Shown in pieces: positions 48,013 to 56,783 of a DNA stretch of 64,000 nucleotides. The notes beneath the pieces were generated by a model, which made no database searches, was not told the origin of the DNA, and saw only the letters and a program-made list of their open reading frames with translations. The stretch comes from Peptococcaceae bacterium 1109 (lineage in GTDB: Bacteria; Bacillota; Limnochordia; Darwinibacteriales; Darwinibacteriaceae): the NCBI GenBank assembly GCA_001028815.1, contig LDJB01000001.1, positions 1-64,000 of the forward strand, read 5' to 3'. Position 1 is the stretch's first letter; the number at the start of each line of letters is the position of its first letter. The translations under genes and the position numbers were made by a program.

Positions 48013-48043
48013 TACTAGGGGGGAGAGCAGAGGTGGTGACAGC

Positions 48044-48466
48044 TTGGCCAAGTACTTCCCTTGGATCGGCTTGGTGCTCTTGGGAGCTGCTCTAGCCTGG
48101 GCGTTGTGGGGTGCACCCGGCCAACCCCAGGTGGGCGTGATCGATTTGGTGAAGATCGTGGATGAAAGCCCCCGGGCCCAAACGCTGAACCGCATGTTGA
48201 TGGACAGGTACAATGAACTGGTGGAGCAGTTGAACGCAGAAGTGGACGAAGAAACCCCGGAAGAAGAACGGGCGGATCGGGAGCGCCAAGCCTACAGCGC
48301 TTATCTCGCTTACCGCCAGGAGCTAGAGGCCCAACTGCAGGCAGAAGTTGATCAAGCGGTGCAGGCCGTGGCCAAAGATAAAGGGATAGCCCTGGTGGTG
48401 GATAGAGATGTGGTGCGTTACGGCGGCGAGGATATCAGTGCGGAAGTGATCTCCCGCCTCAAATAA
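48044..48466 (+). CDS. OmpH/Skp-like periplasmic chaperone 2
   Basis: The 140 residues contain an N-terminal anchor helix, VGVIDLVKIVDESPRAQ, a coiled coil, and the closing AKDKGIALVVDRDVVRYGGEDIS segment typical of OmpH. TTG 48044 is the start, with AGGTGG seven bases upstream. It is a paralogue of the gene at 47019. Confidence 0.82.
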   Translation: MAKYFPWIGLVLLGAALAWALWGAPGQPQVGVIDLVKIVDESPRAQTLNRMLMDRYNELVEQLNAEVDEETPEEERADRERQAYSAYLAYRQELEAQLQAEVDQAVQAVAKDKGIALVVDRDVVRYGGEDISAEVISRLK

Positions 48467-48493
48467 AGGACAGCGAACAGGCTGTCCTTTATT
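48462..48493 (+). terminator. Hairpin after the Skp-like genes
   Basis: A 13-bp stem (AATAAAGGACAGC with GCTGTCCTTTATT) has a six-base loop; the T tract is provided partly by the stem. The upstream stop codon lies within it. Confidence 0.7.
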
Positions 48494-48585
48494 TGTTCCA
48501 GGAAATCCCGGAGCACCCCGGAAGGTAATCATCCTGCCCAAGGCGAATACTGCATTGGAATACTGGAGAAAGGTGGATTTCTCAC

Positions 48586-49194
48586 ATGCACAGACCAAAA
48601 ATGGGTGCTGCTGTACTTATACTCATCATTTTACTCTTCAGTGCAGGAATGCAAGCTCAAGCTAGGATCATGGTGGTGCCATCTGCGGACGTACTCCCTG
48701 ATGGAAACGTGGAACTTAGGCTGTATAACCACCTTGGCCGAACCTACTTAGGGGGAGCCGTTGGAATGTTTGGCGCGATGCAAGCTGAAGTGACTGGGAT
48801 CATCTCCACCACAACTCAGCTGCGGACTGCCATCCAACTTGCCTTAGTCAAAGAACAGCAGGCTGTGCCTGGCGTGGCATTGGGCATGGAAATCCAAGCA
48901 TCTCATGTGGGCTTCTACGGTGTTTTGAGCAAGCAGTTGGGCTTGGCAGGCCTTAGGGGCCATGTTGCCTGGGGAAGCGGGCGTTTTTCTAATGGGATGG
49001 TGGGCGTAAGCTATGTCCTCAATCCCGTACAAGTAAACAACAACACCCCTGTGGTAACCTTGGGTGTGGAGTATGACGGCCAGGGCCTTATCGGCGGCTT
49101 GATTGCCCAATTCGCGCAGAACGTAAGCGCACATGTATATCTGTCTGACTTTCAAAGGCTCGGGGCAGGGCTGCGGTACCGCCTTGCATTTTAG
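48586..49194 (+). CDS. Putative small outer-membrane beta-barrel protein
   Basis: The 202 residues have a signal peptide (cleavage after MQAQA), then alternating hydrophobic strands rich in glycine and aromatic residues, ending LRYRLAF with a terminal phenylalanine, as in outer-membrane barrels. A VPSADVLPDGNVELRLYN opening slightly resembles YjbH-like exopolysaccharide proteins. No recognised function. It lies between the Skp-like genes and the Lpt permease. Confidence 0.65.
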   Translation: MHRPKMGAAVLILIILLFSAGMQAQARIMVVPSADVLPDGNVELRLYNHLGRTYLGGAVGMFGAMQAEVTGIISTTTQLRTAIQLALVKEQQAVPGVALGMEIQASHVGFYGVLSKQLGLAGLRGHVAWGSGRFSNGMVGVSYVLNPVQVNNNTPVVTLGVEYDGQGLIGGLIAQFAQNVSAHVYLSDFQRLGAGLRYRLAF

Positions 49195-49234
49195 CACTTT
49201 ATCCTGGCGTTAGGTGTTAGAGGAGGAGAGAGGA

Positions 49235-50320
49235 ATGGGCTTGCCGCGCAAAGTAGATTGGTATATCGTGCGTGAATTCATGGGCCCATTTGCTTTTTGC
49301 GTAATTGGCTTCACGATTATCCTCATCAGTGGGCTCTTGTTTGAGCTCACTGATTTGATCTTTGTGAAAAGCGTCCCCGTGGAGACGGTTGGGCGGATGC
49401 TCCTGTATAAGCTCCCGGACATGGTGGTCCTGACTCTCCCCATCGCGGTGTTGTTTGCCACCTTAGTGTCCTTGGGGCGGTTGGTGCAGGACAGCGAGAT
49501 GAAGGTCCTTCGAGTGAGCGGCCTTTCCTTTCCCCGCCTGATCTTGCCTGTGGTTATCTTGGGCTTTGTGGTGAGCGGCGTAACGTACTGGGCATCAGAG
49601 GAAGTGGTGCCAGAAGCGAACCACAAGTACGAGAACACCTTGCGGAGGATAATTTTCTCGGAAGGGATTCCTCTCATCGAAGAAAATGTATTCTTTTATG
49701 GCGGTGAAAACCGCTACTTCTATATCAGCGAAGTGGATAACGAACGCCGCGAACTGTACAACATCCTCGTATATGAGCTGGGGAACGGGCCTTTTCCCCG
49801 GTTGATCACGGCAAAACGGGGAAGTTTCGTGGACAACATCTGGGTGCTGAATGATGGCATCGTACAGGAGCTAGATGACGAAGGTTTTGTCAGCCACGAG
49901 ACCCGCTTTGGCCAGATGGAGATTGTCACCGATCAGAAGGCAGATGTGTTTTTAGGGAACCAGCGCACCACCACCGAGATGAACCGCAAAGAGCTCAAGC
50001 AGCACATCGAACGGTTTCAGCGTAGTGGGCTGAAGGTGCTGTCCTTTGTAGTGGATTATCACATGAAGCTGGCCCTTCCCATGTCATCGTTTATTTTTGC
50101 CCTCTTTGCGGCACCTCTGACCCTGTACAGCCGGGCGGGACGCTCCTTTGGTGTGGCTGTGAGCCTAGTGGTGATCCTGCTGTACTATGTGGGGATGTCT
50201 GTGGCCCGCTCCTTGGGGGTAAATGGGGTTTTGCCGCCCATTGTTGCCGCGTGGTTGATTAACGGACTGTTTGCCCTGGTAGGGGTGGTCCTGATTTTCC
50301 TCGCGGACCGGCCAAAGTAA
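49235..50320 (+). CDS. LptF/LptG-family permease of the lipopolysaccharide exporter
   Basis: Inner-membrane permease that extracts lipopolysaccharide-type lipid with LptB. The 361 residues have three N-terminal helices, a periplasmic beta-jellyroll (about 110-270) and three C-terminal helices (YjgP/YjgQ family; DWYIVREFMGPF, EMKVLRVSG). Gram-negative bacteria usually have both LptF and LptG; only this one is present in the window. AGAGGAGGAG precedes ATG 49235. The stop overlaps the next frame (TAATG). Confidence 0.9.
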   Translation: MGLPRKVDWYIVREFMGPFAFCVIGFTIILISGLLFELTDLIFVKSVPVETVGRMLLYKLPDMVVLTLPIAVLFATLVSLGRLVQDSEMKVLRVSGLSFPRLILPVVILGFVVSGVTYWASEEVVPEANHKYENTLRRIIFSEGIPLIEENVFFYGGENRYFYISEVDNERRELYNILVYELGNGPFPRLITAKRGSFVDNIWVLNDGIVQELDDEGFVSHETRFGQMEIVTDQKADVFLGNQRTTTEMNRKELKQHIERFQRSGLKVLSFVVDYHMKLALPMSSFIFALFAAPLTLYSRAGRSFGVAVSLVVILLYYVGMSVARSLGVNGVLPPIVAAWLINGLFALVGVVLIFLADRPK

Positions 50321-50343
50321 TGTTGAAGAAAGGACCAACACTG

Positions 50344-52506
50344 ATGCGCCGAACAGGCTTGATCTTGGCAATGGTTCTGATCCTTGTATGTGGATCGGCC
50401 TTAAACGGAAGTGCGGCAGAAGAAGTAAGTGTCCGCATTTCTGCGGCGCGCTCTGGTTGGTATGATGCAGTGCAGAAGCTCTTCGTTGGGGAAGGGGACG
50501 TCCAGATAGCAACAGAGGATACCCTTATAACCGGCGACTATGTAGAGTGGAGCATCGACACGGGTGAACTAGTGGTCTCAGGCAACGTTGTCCTCAAGCA
50601 GAGTGAAAACGAACTTGCCGGGGAGTACCTTTTCTACAGCGTAAACCGGGGAGAAGGAGAGTTCCTTGATGTCTCGGCCCTCGTTGAGGCGCCCAAGGCG
50701 GAGGGCCCCATCTTTCTGCGCTCTGAGACAGTGGTGATCTCCAGGGACGGGACTTACCGTCTACTCAATGGCCGTATCACAACCTGTGACTTAGAGAAGC
50801 CCCACTACTATCTGGCGGTGAAGGAGTTAGAACTCTTCCCCAATGACAAGCTGATCGTCAGGAATGTGACATACTATGAGGGTTCCATCCCCCTGTTTTA
50901 CTGGCCTTACCTTATTCTCCCCGTCGGTGAGAACATCGCCGATATGCTCTCGCTGCTGCCGGTTGTAGGTTACAGCAACAACGAGGGGTTTTATGTGAAA
51001 ACCAACTTCGACTACTACCTCAATGAGAACCACTACGGAGTGGTCCACCTCGACCTTTACTCCAAGCTTGGGGTGGGGTATGGTTTTACCCACAATTATT
51101 CCCACAGCTGGCTGGGGAAAGGCAAGCTCAGGGCATTCCATATCCCCTTTGGGGATCAGGGTAAGTTTTCCGCGAACTTCAACCATGAGTGGAGCCAGGG
51201 CCCCTGGCGCTTCGTCACCACCAATGCCCTAGACACTGCCGGGAACGACCGCAAGGCTGACCTCCGCAGCCGCCTCACCTTGACTACCGCCAGTGTGTCA
51301 GCGAGCCTAAACGGGACTTATCAAGAGAATCTGGGGTCCAGTACGGGCAAGGCATGGGAGTACGGGGCTTCCTGGCGCCAGCAGCTAGCGGAGGGATTAC
51401 GTTTGACCTTGAACGGCAGCGTAACCGGGAAAGAGGGCAGCAAATCGCTGCGGATGTTGGATTACTTGGCGGAAACCACGTACACCAAGGGTTCTCATAC
51501 CCTTGCTTTGGCCGTGGAGCAAAAGTACAACCCAGACCTGCTGGAGGAGGGGGCGCAGCCCACCTGGTCCAGCCTAAATCGCATGCCCGAACTGTCGTGG
51601 CGCCTGACCAATCCTAGGCTATCACGGAGAGTGCTCCCCATTCAGCTGGAACTCAAGGGTGGGCACTACCATGAGTTCCCTTCTGATGTGGCTGATTGGC
51701 GCCTAGGGGGGACTGCGGCTTTGCTTACTCGCACTTGGCGGCCTACTCAGACTACGACCATAAGCTACGGGGGTGAAGCGGCCAGTGCTTGGTATGGGGA
51801 AGGTGGCAACCAGAGCGTACTCACAGGCAGGCTCAACCTGACCCAGCAACTTGGCAGCCGCTTGCGCCTAACTGCTCGGTACAACGAACAGTTGGTTTTC
51901 GGAGAGAGCCCGTTTCGTTTCGACAAGAAAAGCCCAGTCCGCTCTGTGAACCTCAGCCTGAGCCATACGAGTTCTGCCCTATCCTTAAGTGCCAGTACCA
52001 GCTACAACTTCTTGACAGAGAAGTACGGCACTCTAGCTCTGCAGGGCACGTGGCGCCCAACCGCTAACCTCAAGCTCAGCCTTTCAGCAGGATACGACCT
52101 GAACACCGACAAATGGGGCCGCATCGTCCCCAAGTTCGAGTATTCCGCCAAAGATGGGCAGGAGCGCACCAAGACGTTCCGGCTGGGCGGGAAGTATGAT
52201 GTGGGGGCCGGCCAGTGGGAAGAAGTTGAGGTTCAAGTCAAGTCTCCCGTTGGTGAAACATGGACCATCGGGTATGATGCCGTTTACGAGCCGAAGCAGG
52301 AAGATTTCCGCTCTGGGCAGATCAGAATCGACAAGGAGTTCCACTGCCGCTCCATCACCCTAGCCTACGACCATGTGAAGGGCAATGTGGCCTTCAGCGT
52401 GACCATAAATGCCTTCCCCACCCTGCCGTTTGGCTGGGACTCGGACAAAGGGGTCAGCTTGTTTGACGTGGACGATGTCTTGGATCTGATCGGGGTTGAG
52501 AAGTGA
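50344..52506 (+). CDS. lptD: LptD/OstA-like outer-membrane lipopolysaccharide translocon
   Basis: Inserts lipopolysaccharide into the outer leaflet. The 720 residues have a signal peptide, an N-terminal OstA jellyroll (about 30-150; GEGDVQIATEDTLITGD, LVVSGNVVL) and a large barrel. The GRITTCDLEKPHYYL and PLFYWPYLILPVG segments are typical LptD signatures. The mature chain has only two cysteines, one in TTCD and one in FHCR, so the two-disulfide control of E. coli LptD cannot apply as such. No lptE is seen. ATG 50344 follows AAAGGA; ATG 50320 overlaps the permease stop and is an alternative. Confidence 0.9.
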   Translation: MRRTGLILAMVLILVCGSALNGSAAEEVSVRISAARSGWYDAVQKLFVGEGDVQIATEDTLITGDYVEWSIDTGELVVSGNVVLKQSENELAGEYLFYSVNRGEGEFLDVSALVEAPKAEGPIFLRSETVVISRDGTYRLLNGRITTCDLEKPHYYLAVKELELFPNDKLIVRNVTYYEGSIPLFYWPYLILPVGENIADMLSLLPVVGYSNNEGFYVKTNFDYYLNENHYGVVHLDLYSKLGVGYGFTHNYSHSWLGKGKLRAFHIPFGDQGKFSANFNHEWSQGPWRFVTTNALDTAGNDRKADLRSRLTLTTASVSASLNGTYQENLGSSTGKAWEYGASWRQQLAEGLRLTLNGSVTGKEGSKSLRMLDYLAETTYTKGSHTLALAVEQKYNPDLLEEGAQPTWSSLNRMPELSWRLTNPRLSRRVLPIQLELKGGHYHEFPSDVADWRLGGTAALLTRTWRPTQTTTISYGGEAASAWYGEGGNQSVLTGRLNLTQQLGSRLRLTARYNEQLVFGESPFRFDKKSPVRSVNLSLSHTSSALSLSASTSYNFLTEKYGTLALQGTWRPTANLKLSLSAGYDLNTDKWGRIVPKFEYSAKDGQERTKTFRLGGKYDVGAGQWEEVEVQVKSPVGETWTIGYDAVYEPKQEDFRSGQIRIDKEFHCRSITLAYDHVKGNVAFSVTINAFPTLPFGWDSDKGVSLFDVDDVLDLIGVEK

Positions 52507-53156
52507 TGAGGCGGCTTTCACGGAGAAAGGTTATTGCCGCGTTGGCCGTTCTCATCTGCGCTGGGATCATAGGGATCTGGTGGCTTTCTAGGGAGCCTTC
52601 CCCACCTTCCCAGGAGGAAATGGAGACCCGTGCCGAACAGGGCATTTACATTTCTGACTCGAGGCTCGTAGGCCGCTTGGAGGGGAAACGGCAGTGGGAG
52701 ATCGCGAGCGCCAGTGTTAAGGATGATGGAGATAACGTAGAGCTAGCCCAGATTTCCCAAGTGATCATTTTCCAAGATGATGCGCCTTACTTCACAGTGG
52801 ATGCTGATCGGGGGCGGTGGCATCGGCCAACCAATGATTTGGAGCTTATGGGCGATGTCTCAGCGGTTGGCCCTGATGATTTCTCCCTTGCGACCACGCG
52901 CTTGATCTGGCAGGCGCGGACAGAAGTCTTGCAAGCCCCAGAACCTTTGGTGGTGCACTATCAGGGAGCGGTGATCCATGCTGATTCTATGGTTGCAGAA
53001 ACCAAGGAAGAGCTAGTGACCCTTACCGGTAACGTGCGCATCGTCCAGGATGGGCTGGCCTGGCACATGGAAGAGCTTGTCTATGAGCTGGATAAAGAGT
53101 TGATGCATGTATACGGCAGTGTGACTTTACAGGTGGAAAAGGGGAGTGGCGAATGA
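52506..53156 (+). CDS. lptC: LptC-like inner-membrane-anchored periplasmic protein
   Basis: Passes lipid from the permease to LptA. The 216 residues have one N-terminal helix (about 9-27) and an LptC jellyroll (about 45-200; AEQGIYISDSRLVGRLEGKR, LTGNVRIVQDG). It overlaps lptD by one base and lptA by four, so the three are coupled. Confidence 0.88.
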   Translation: MRRLSRRKVIAALAVLICAGIIGIWWLSREPSPPSQEEMETRAEQGIYISDSRLVGRLEGKRQWEIASASVKDDGDNVELAQISQVIIFQDDAPYFTVDADRGRWHRPTNDLELMGDVSAVGPDDFSLATTRLIWQARTEVLQAPEPLVVHYQGAVIHADSMVAETKEELVTLTGNVRIVQDGLAWHMEELVYELDKELMHVYGSVTLQVEKGSGE

Positions 53157-53722
53157 CGAAGTTAGCTCGCTGTATAACGGGAGTGCTGTTCATTCTGCTG
53201 GTGGTGTGCCCCAATGCCTTCGGGCAAGGGCGCACAGGCACCCTCCAGATGCTGGGCGTCCCAGTGGATGTGCAGGCAGGTACCTATGATGCGGGGTCGG
53301 GCGTTTTTACCGCAGATGTGCGGGAGATTCCTGAGGCCATGATTGAGGTGGCCTTCGAAGACATGCGAATCCAAGGCAAGCAGCTTGAATGGCGCACCAA
53401 GGATGAACATCTCACCTTTACCCAGTCCGTTTCCCTCTGGCGGGAGGACTTAGAGCTTGAGGCGAACTGGCTGGAATACGACAGCGCAACCAAGATCCTT
53501 ACTGCCAAGGGCGAGGTGAAGGTGAAGACCGAAGATGCGGTGGTTCGTGCAGAACAGCTGGTCTACAACGAAGAGACCGATGAGGCGTTGTTCACAGAAA
53601 ACGTGGTGGTGGAGTTTTCCGACGGAACCGTGAGCGGCGATCGCTTCCTCCTTCGAGTGGAGCAAAAGGTCATGCAGTTCTTCGGGCCATTCCAGGGTAG
53701 TTTCCAATCTAGCAGTAATTAG
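53153..53722 (+). CDS. lptA: LptA/OstA-like periplasmic bridge protein
   Basis: Forms the periplasmic filament that carries lipopolysaccharide. The 189 residues have a signal peptide (cleavage near AFGQ) and one OstA domain (LTFTQSVSLWRED, LTAKGEVKVKTEDAVVRAEQLVYNE). The start overlaps the lptC stop (ATGA). Confidence 0.88.
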   Translation: MTKLARCITGVLFILLVVCPNAFGQGRTGTLQMLGVPVDVQAGTYDAGSGVFTADVREIPEAMIEVAFEDMRIQGKQLEWRTKDEHLTFTQSVSLWREDLELEANWLEYDSATKILTAKGEVKVKTEDAVVRAEQLVYNEETDEALFTENVVVEFSDGTVSGDRFLLRVEQKVMQFFGPFQGSFQSSSN

Positions 53723-53768
53723 TACCATTTCAAGAGAGCATTACCACTTAAATCCCAGCTAGAGCCCG

Positions 53769-53777
53769 TGATATAAT
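53769..53777 (+). promoter_or_regulatory. Extended -10 promoter before the unassigned ABC transporter pair
   Basis: TGATATAAT combines TG with a perfect TATAAT. The -35 region (TTAAAT) is weak. It suggests a new transcript for the ABC pair and possibly fabZ, lpxB and lptB. Confidence 0.55.
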
Positions 53778-53803
53778 ATGGGCACTGGGTGAGGAGGATG
53801 GTT

Positions 53804-55948
53804 ATGCTCTCTTTTTTTCGCGATGGATTTTATAAAGACTTTATAGTACTTGTGCTGGTAACCATCTTACTGGGCACACTATTCTCCGCGGGTATTGCCT
53901 GGGCATTGGATGCCTACTTTGGCGATACCCTTACTGATATGATCGGGGAATATGGCCAGTACGACATTATCCTCCACATTCAAGAAGAATCGAAAGAAGC
54001 GGCCTTTCGGGAGCTGGAACGCTTGGGGGATCAGCAGTTCCCTGGCGCCCGCCTAAGTGAGACTATCACTATTGCAGGCCAAGCCAACTTCTTCTTCGGC
54101 CTGCCAGAAGAGTTCCGTACTAAAGAGGTTATGGCCAATCTTCCCTCATATTTCGCCGCGGTCCCAGGGCTGAACAGCCACACCATTATTTCCGATCCGA
54201 GCATCTTAATTCGGGGCGTACACGGCAGTGTTAGCGATGAGCTCGCGCAGAAGATTGAGGAACTCCCAGGGGTGCGCTTTACATTTACGGATATGGGTAA
54301 CATGATTGTCCTCCTGGAAGACCCAATCCTTGCCAAGGCTTTGGAGGAGGATATCAAGGAGATTCTGGGAGAGTACCAACTTGTGGAGCTCCGCTTCCCC
54401 ATGGGCTTTGAAGTGGATACGGCGCAAGTGGGTGAAGAGGCTATCCGCCTCTTAGAACAGGAACTGCCTGGGAGGAAGTACCGGAACGTCACTGCGGCGC
54501 AGTATGGCGAGGATCTGAATGCTTTCCTGAAAACCCTTGTGGAAATGCGGGATTTCTTGTTGAGCTATGCATCGAAAGTGCGCATTACCGCTGACCCAGA
54601 AGTCTACCTCATCGTGGGAGAGCAAATTGCTATCCAAGGCCAAGGCGCGGAGTTGGCGGAAGGGGGCATGCTCACCGAGGGGAACGTGGTGATCGAGATC
54701 ACGGCGGTCAACGGAGACCAGGCGGAAGGGATGATTATCCGGGGTGAGATTGCTCCAGCCATGGAGAGCCTTCATCAAGGGGGCTACCGGGTGTTTTCCG
54801 ACGGGCAAGTGGCCCGGCCCATCGGCCAGGTCGAAGTGGAAAACGAGCGCTACCGCCTGGCCTATGCCATTGATGAGAGCCTGCGTCTTCTGGAGGAGCT
54901 AGAGGTATTATCTGTACAGGCCACCGATGCGGTGCAAAATGCAGATGCGGTCCTGAACACTTTCCAAGAAGCCCTGCTCCAGCTGGAAGTTTTGCAGGCG
55001 CAGATGCGCCAGCTGAATCAAGGGATTTCGGGGAAGGATTCCACTTCCTCCAGCGAGCAGCTGCTGGTGAGCCTACTCATAAATGGCCTATTCCAAAGTC
55101 TGGCGCAAGCAGCGGTTCAAGCAGGGGAAGACAACCTTGATTCCCTCGAGAACCTGGACATTGCTGCCATGCGGGCTAGCCTGGACCAAATCAGCGATCA
55201 GGTCGCCAACGTGCAAGACATTGATGTACAGGCGATTATCAATCAGATTGAGTATGTCCGGGAAACCCTTCCTATGCTGGGGGATGAGGATATCGGCCGC
55301 TCCATCCGCCTGATCAACACCTACATCGCCGGCCAGGTGATCCCGGGAGAAAGAATCCAGATCATGGTGGAAAATGGGCAGGTGGATGAGGGGCAAGTGG
55401 AAACGGTGCTCCGCCGCAGCTTAGACAACCCTTATCTCAATATTTATTCAACGTCAGTAGGAGTGATCAACCCTGATGCTCGGTCGGAGATCTTCCGCCT
55501 CCTAACCGAAGTACGGGCCATTATTGCGGGGCTGTTGGCCATCGTGTTTACAGGAGCCATTCTCATGCTAGACCATGCTGTGGTGTTCAGCACCCTGAAG
55601 TACCTGCGCAGGGCTGGGCGAGCCAAGAGGCTTCGCTGGCAGGTGCTTAACCCAGTACTCCTCTTTGGAGGGCTCTTGGGGGCGGTGATTCTCACATCTG
55701 TTTACAGGCTGAGCGGAGCTGAGATCCCCTATCTCTCCTTAGGGTCAATCGTGCTCATTGGCGGGCTGGTAGGATGGGTGGTAGCCAGGTTTGCGGAGCG
55801 CTTCAGCCCAGTGAACATCAAGGAAGTCACCGCCGGCCAGGCTTTAGGCCTATCCAATGTACAGATCATGCGGGAAATCGTCATCCCCAGCAGCCGGCCG
55901 GGTTTGATGAACCTGCTCAACCGCTGGAAGCAACAGTTTAGGGGGTGA
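53804..55948 (+). CDS. Large ABC transporter permease with extended periplasmic region, function unknown
   Basis: The 714 residues have one N-terminal helix (about 12-34), a periplasmic region of about 530 residues that includes a coiled coil (about 365-500), and three or four C-terminal helices. The last 50 residues carry a cytoplasmic loop similar to the EAA coupling motif of ABC permeases (ALGLSNVQIMREIVIPSSRPG). The overall plan, one helix, large outer domain, C-terminal helices, recalls FtsX/MacB/LolCE-like transporters, but the EAA-like end does not fit them. GAGGAGG lies seven bases before ATG 53804. It is four bases from an ATPase gene and sits between lptA and fabZ, so a role in lipid or lipoprotein traffic to the outer membrane is the natural inference. 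Confidence 0.7.
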   Translation: MLSFFRDGFYKDFIVLVLVTILLGTLFSAGIAWALDAYFGDTLTDMIGEYGQYDIILHIQEESKEAAFRELERLGDQQFPGARLSETITIAGQANFFFGLPEEFRTKEVMANLPSYFAAVPGLNSHTIISDPSILIRGVHGSVSDELAQKIEELPGVRFTFTDMGNMIVLLEDPILAKALEEDIKEILGEYQLVELRFPMGFEVDTAQVGEEAIRLLEQELPGRKYRNVTAAQYGEDLNAFLKTLVEMRDFLLSYASKVRITADPEVYLIVGEQIAIQGQGAELAEGGMLTEGNVVIEITAVNGDQAEGMIIRGEIAPAMESLHQGGYRVFSDGQVARPIGQVEVENERYRLAYAIDESLRLLEELEVLSVQATDAVQNADAVLNTFQEALLQLEVLQAQMRQLNQGISGKDSTSSSEQLLVSLLINGLFQSLAQAAVQAGEDNLDSLENLDIAAMRASLDQISDQVANVQDIDVQAIINQIEYVRETLPMLGDEDIGRSIRLINTYIAGQVIPGERIQIMVENGQVDEGQVETVLRRSLDNPYLNIYSTSVGVINPDARSEIFRLLTEVRAIIAGLLAIVFTGAILMLDHAVVFSTLKYLRRAGRAKRLRWQVLNPVLLFGGLLGAVILTSVYRLSGAEIPYLSLGSIVLIGGLVGWVVARFAERFSPVNIKEVTAGQALGLSNVQIMREIVIPSSRPGLMNLLNRWKQQFRG

Positions 55949-55952
55949 TAGC

Positions 55953-56681
55953 TTGCTGGAGATTAAGGATATGAGGAAAACTTACGGCAAGACTACTGCC
56001 CTTGCGGGGGTAAACCTCAATGTAAAGCAGGGGGAAACGGTGGTAATCATGGGGCCTTCGGGCTGCGGTAAATCAACTCTGATCCGCTGCATCAACCGCC
56101 TGACGGAGCCTGATTCAGGAGAGGTGTTAGTACAGGGCAGGAGTGTGCTGCAGCTTTCCGACGAGGAGCTCATGGCCTTCCGCCGGAAAGTGGGCTTTGT
56201 CTTTCAGCAGTTCCATCTAATCGGCAGATTGACGGTCCTGGAAAACGTCATGTTTCACTTGGTGCTGGCGGGGGCAGATCGGACGTGGGCCAAGGAGCAG
56301 GCCGCTGCGGCCTTGGCGAAAGTGGGCCTCCACGACGTCCATGCCCGCAAGCCAGAGGAGCTCAGCGGCGGGCAGCAGCAGCGGGTGGCCATCGCCCGGG
56401 CCCTGGCTGCAGGGCCAGAACTGATGCTCTGGGATGAACCGACAGCCTCGCTAGACCCGATTCTAGTGGGTGAAGTCCTGGAGGTCATGGAAGACCTTGT
56501 GCGCAGCACCAACACAACCATGATCATCGTTACCCATGAAGTGTCCTTCGCCCTGCGGGTGGCTCACCGCATTGTCCTTATGGACCAGGGACAGATCGTA
56601 GAAGAGGGGCCTCCCGAGGTGATTTTCAAAGCACCAGTTTCTGAAATTGGCTTAAAATATAAAAAGCTTCTCGCGAGCTGA
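55953..56681 (+). CDS. ABC transporter ATPase partner of the large permease
   Basis: The 242 residues are a complete nucleotide-binding domain: Walker A GPSGCGKST, Q-loop FVFQQFHL, signature LSGGQQQR, Walker B LMLWDEPTASLDP and switch THEVSF. By sequence it looks like GlnQ/LolD-class ATPases. It starts with TTG 55953 behind AGGGGGTG. There is no binding protein or conventional amino-acid permease, so glutamine import is unlikely; it should energise the upstream permease. Confidence 0.85.
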   Translation: MLEIKDMRKTYGKTTALAGVNLNVKQGETVVIMGPSGCGKSTLIRCINRLTEPDSGEVLVQGRSVLQLSDEELMAFRRKVGFVFQQFHLIGRLTVLENVMFHLVLAGADRTWAKEQAAAALAKVGLHDVHARKPEELSGGQQQRVAIARALAAGPELMLWDEPTASLDPILVGEVLEVMEDLVRSTNTTMIIVTHEVSFALRVAHRIVLMDQGQIVEEGPPEVIFKAPVSEIGLKYKKLLAS

Positions 56682-56730
56682 AGGCCTGCCAAAGCAGGAA
56701 AACTGCATAGGTGTGCCGAATGTGTCTTTG

Positions 56731-56757
56731 GAGCCGAGGGTACCTCGGCTCATTTGC
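56731..56757 (+). terminator. Weak hairpin between the ABC pair and fabZ
   Basis: GAGCCGAGG pairs with CCTCGGCTC around GTA; followed by only ATTT. It may reduce rather than stop transcription into fabZ. Confidence 0.45.
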
Positions 56758-56783
56758 CATACTGACTTGTGAGGTGGAAAGAG

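Noticed and set aside
55953-56681. Glutamine-importer ATPase (GlnQ) assignment
   Set aside because: Sequence resemblance exists, but there is no binding protein or conventional permease. The partner is a large exporter-like membrane protein.
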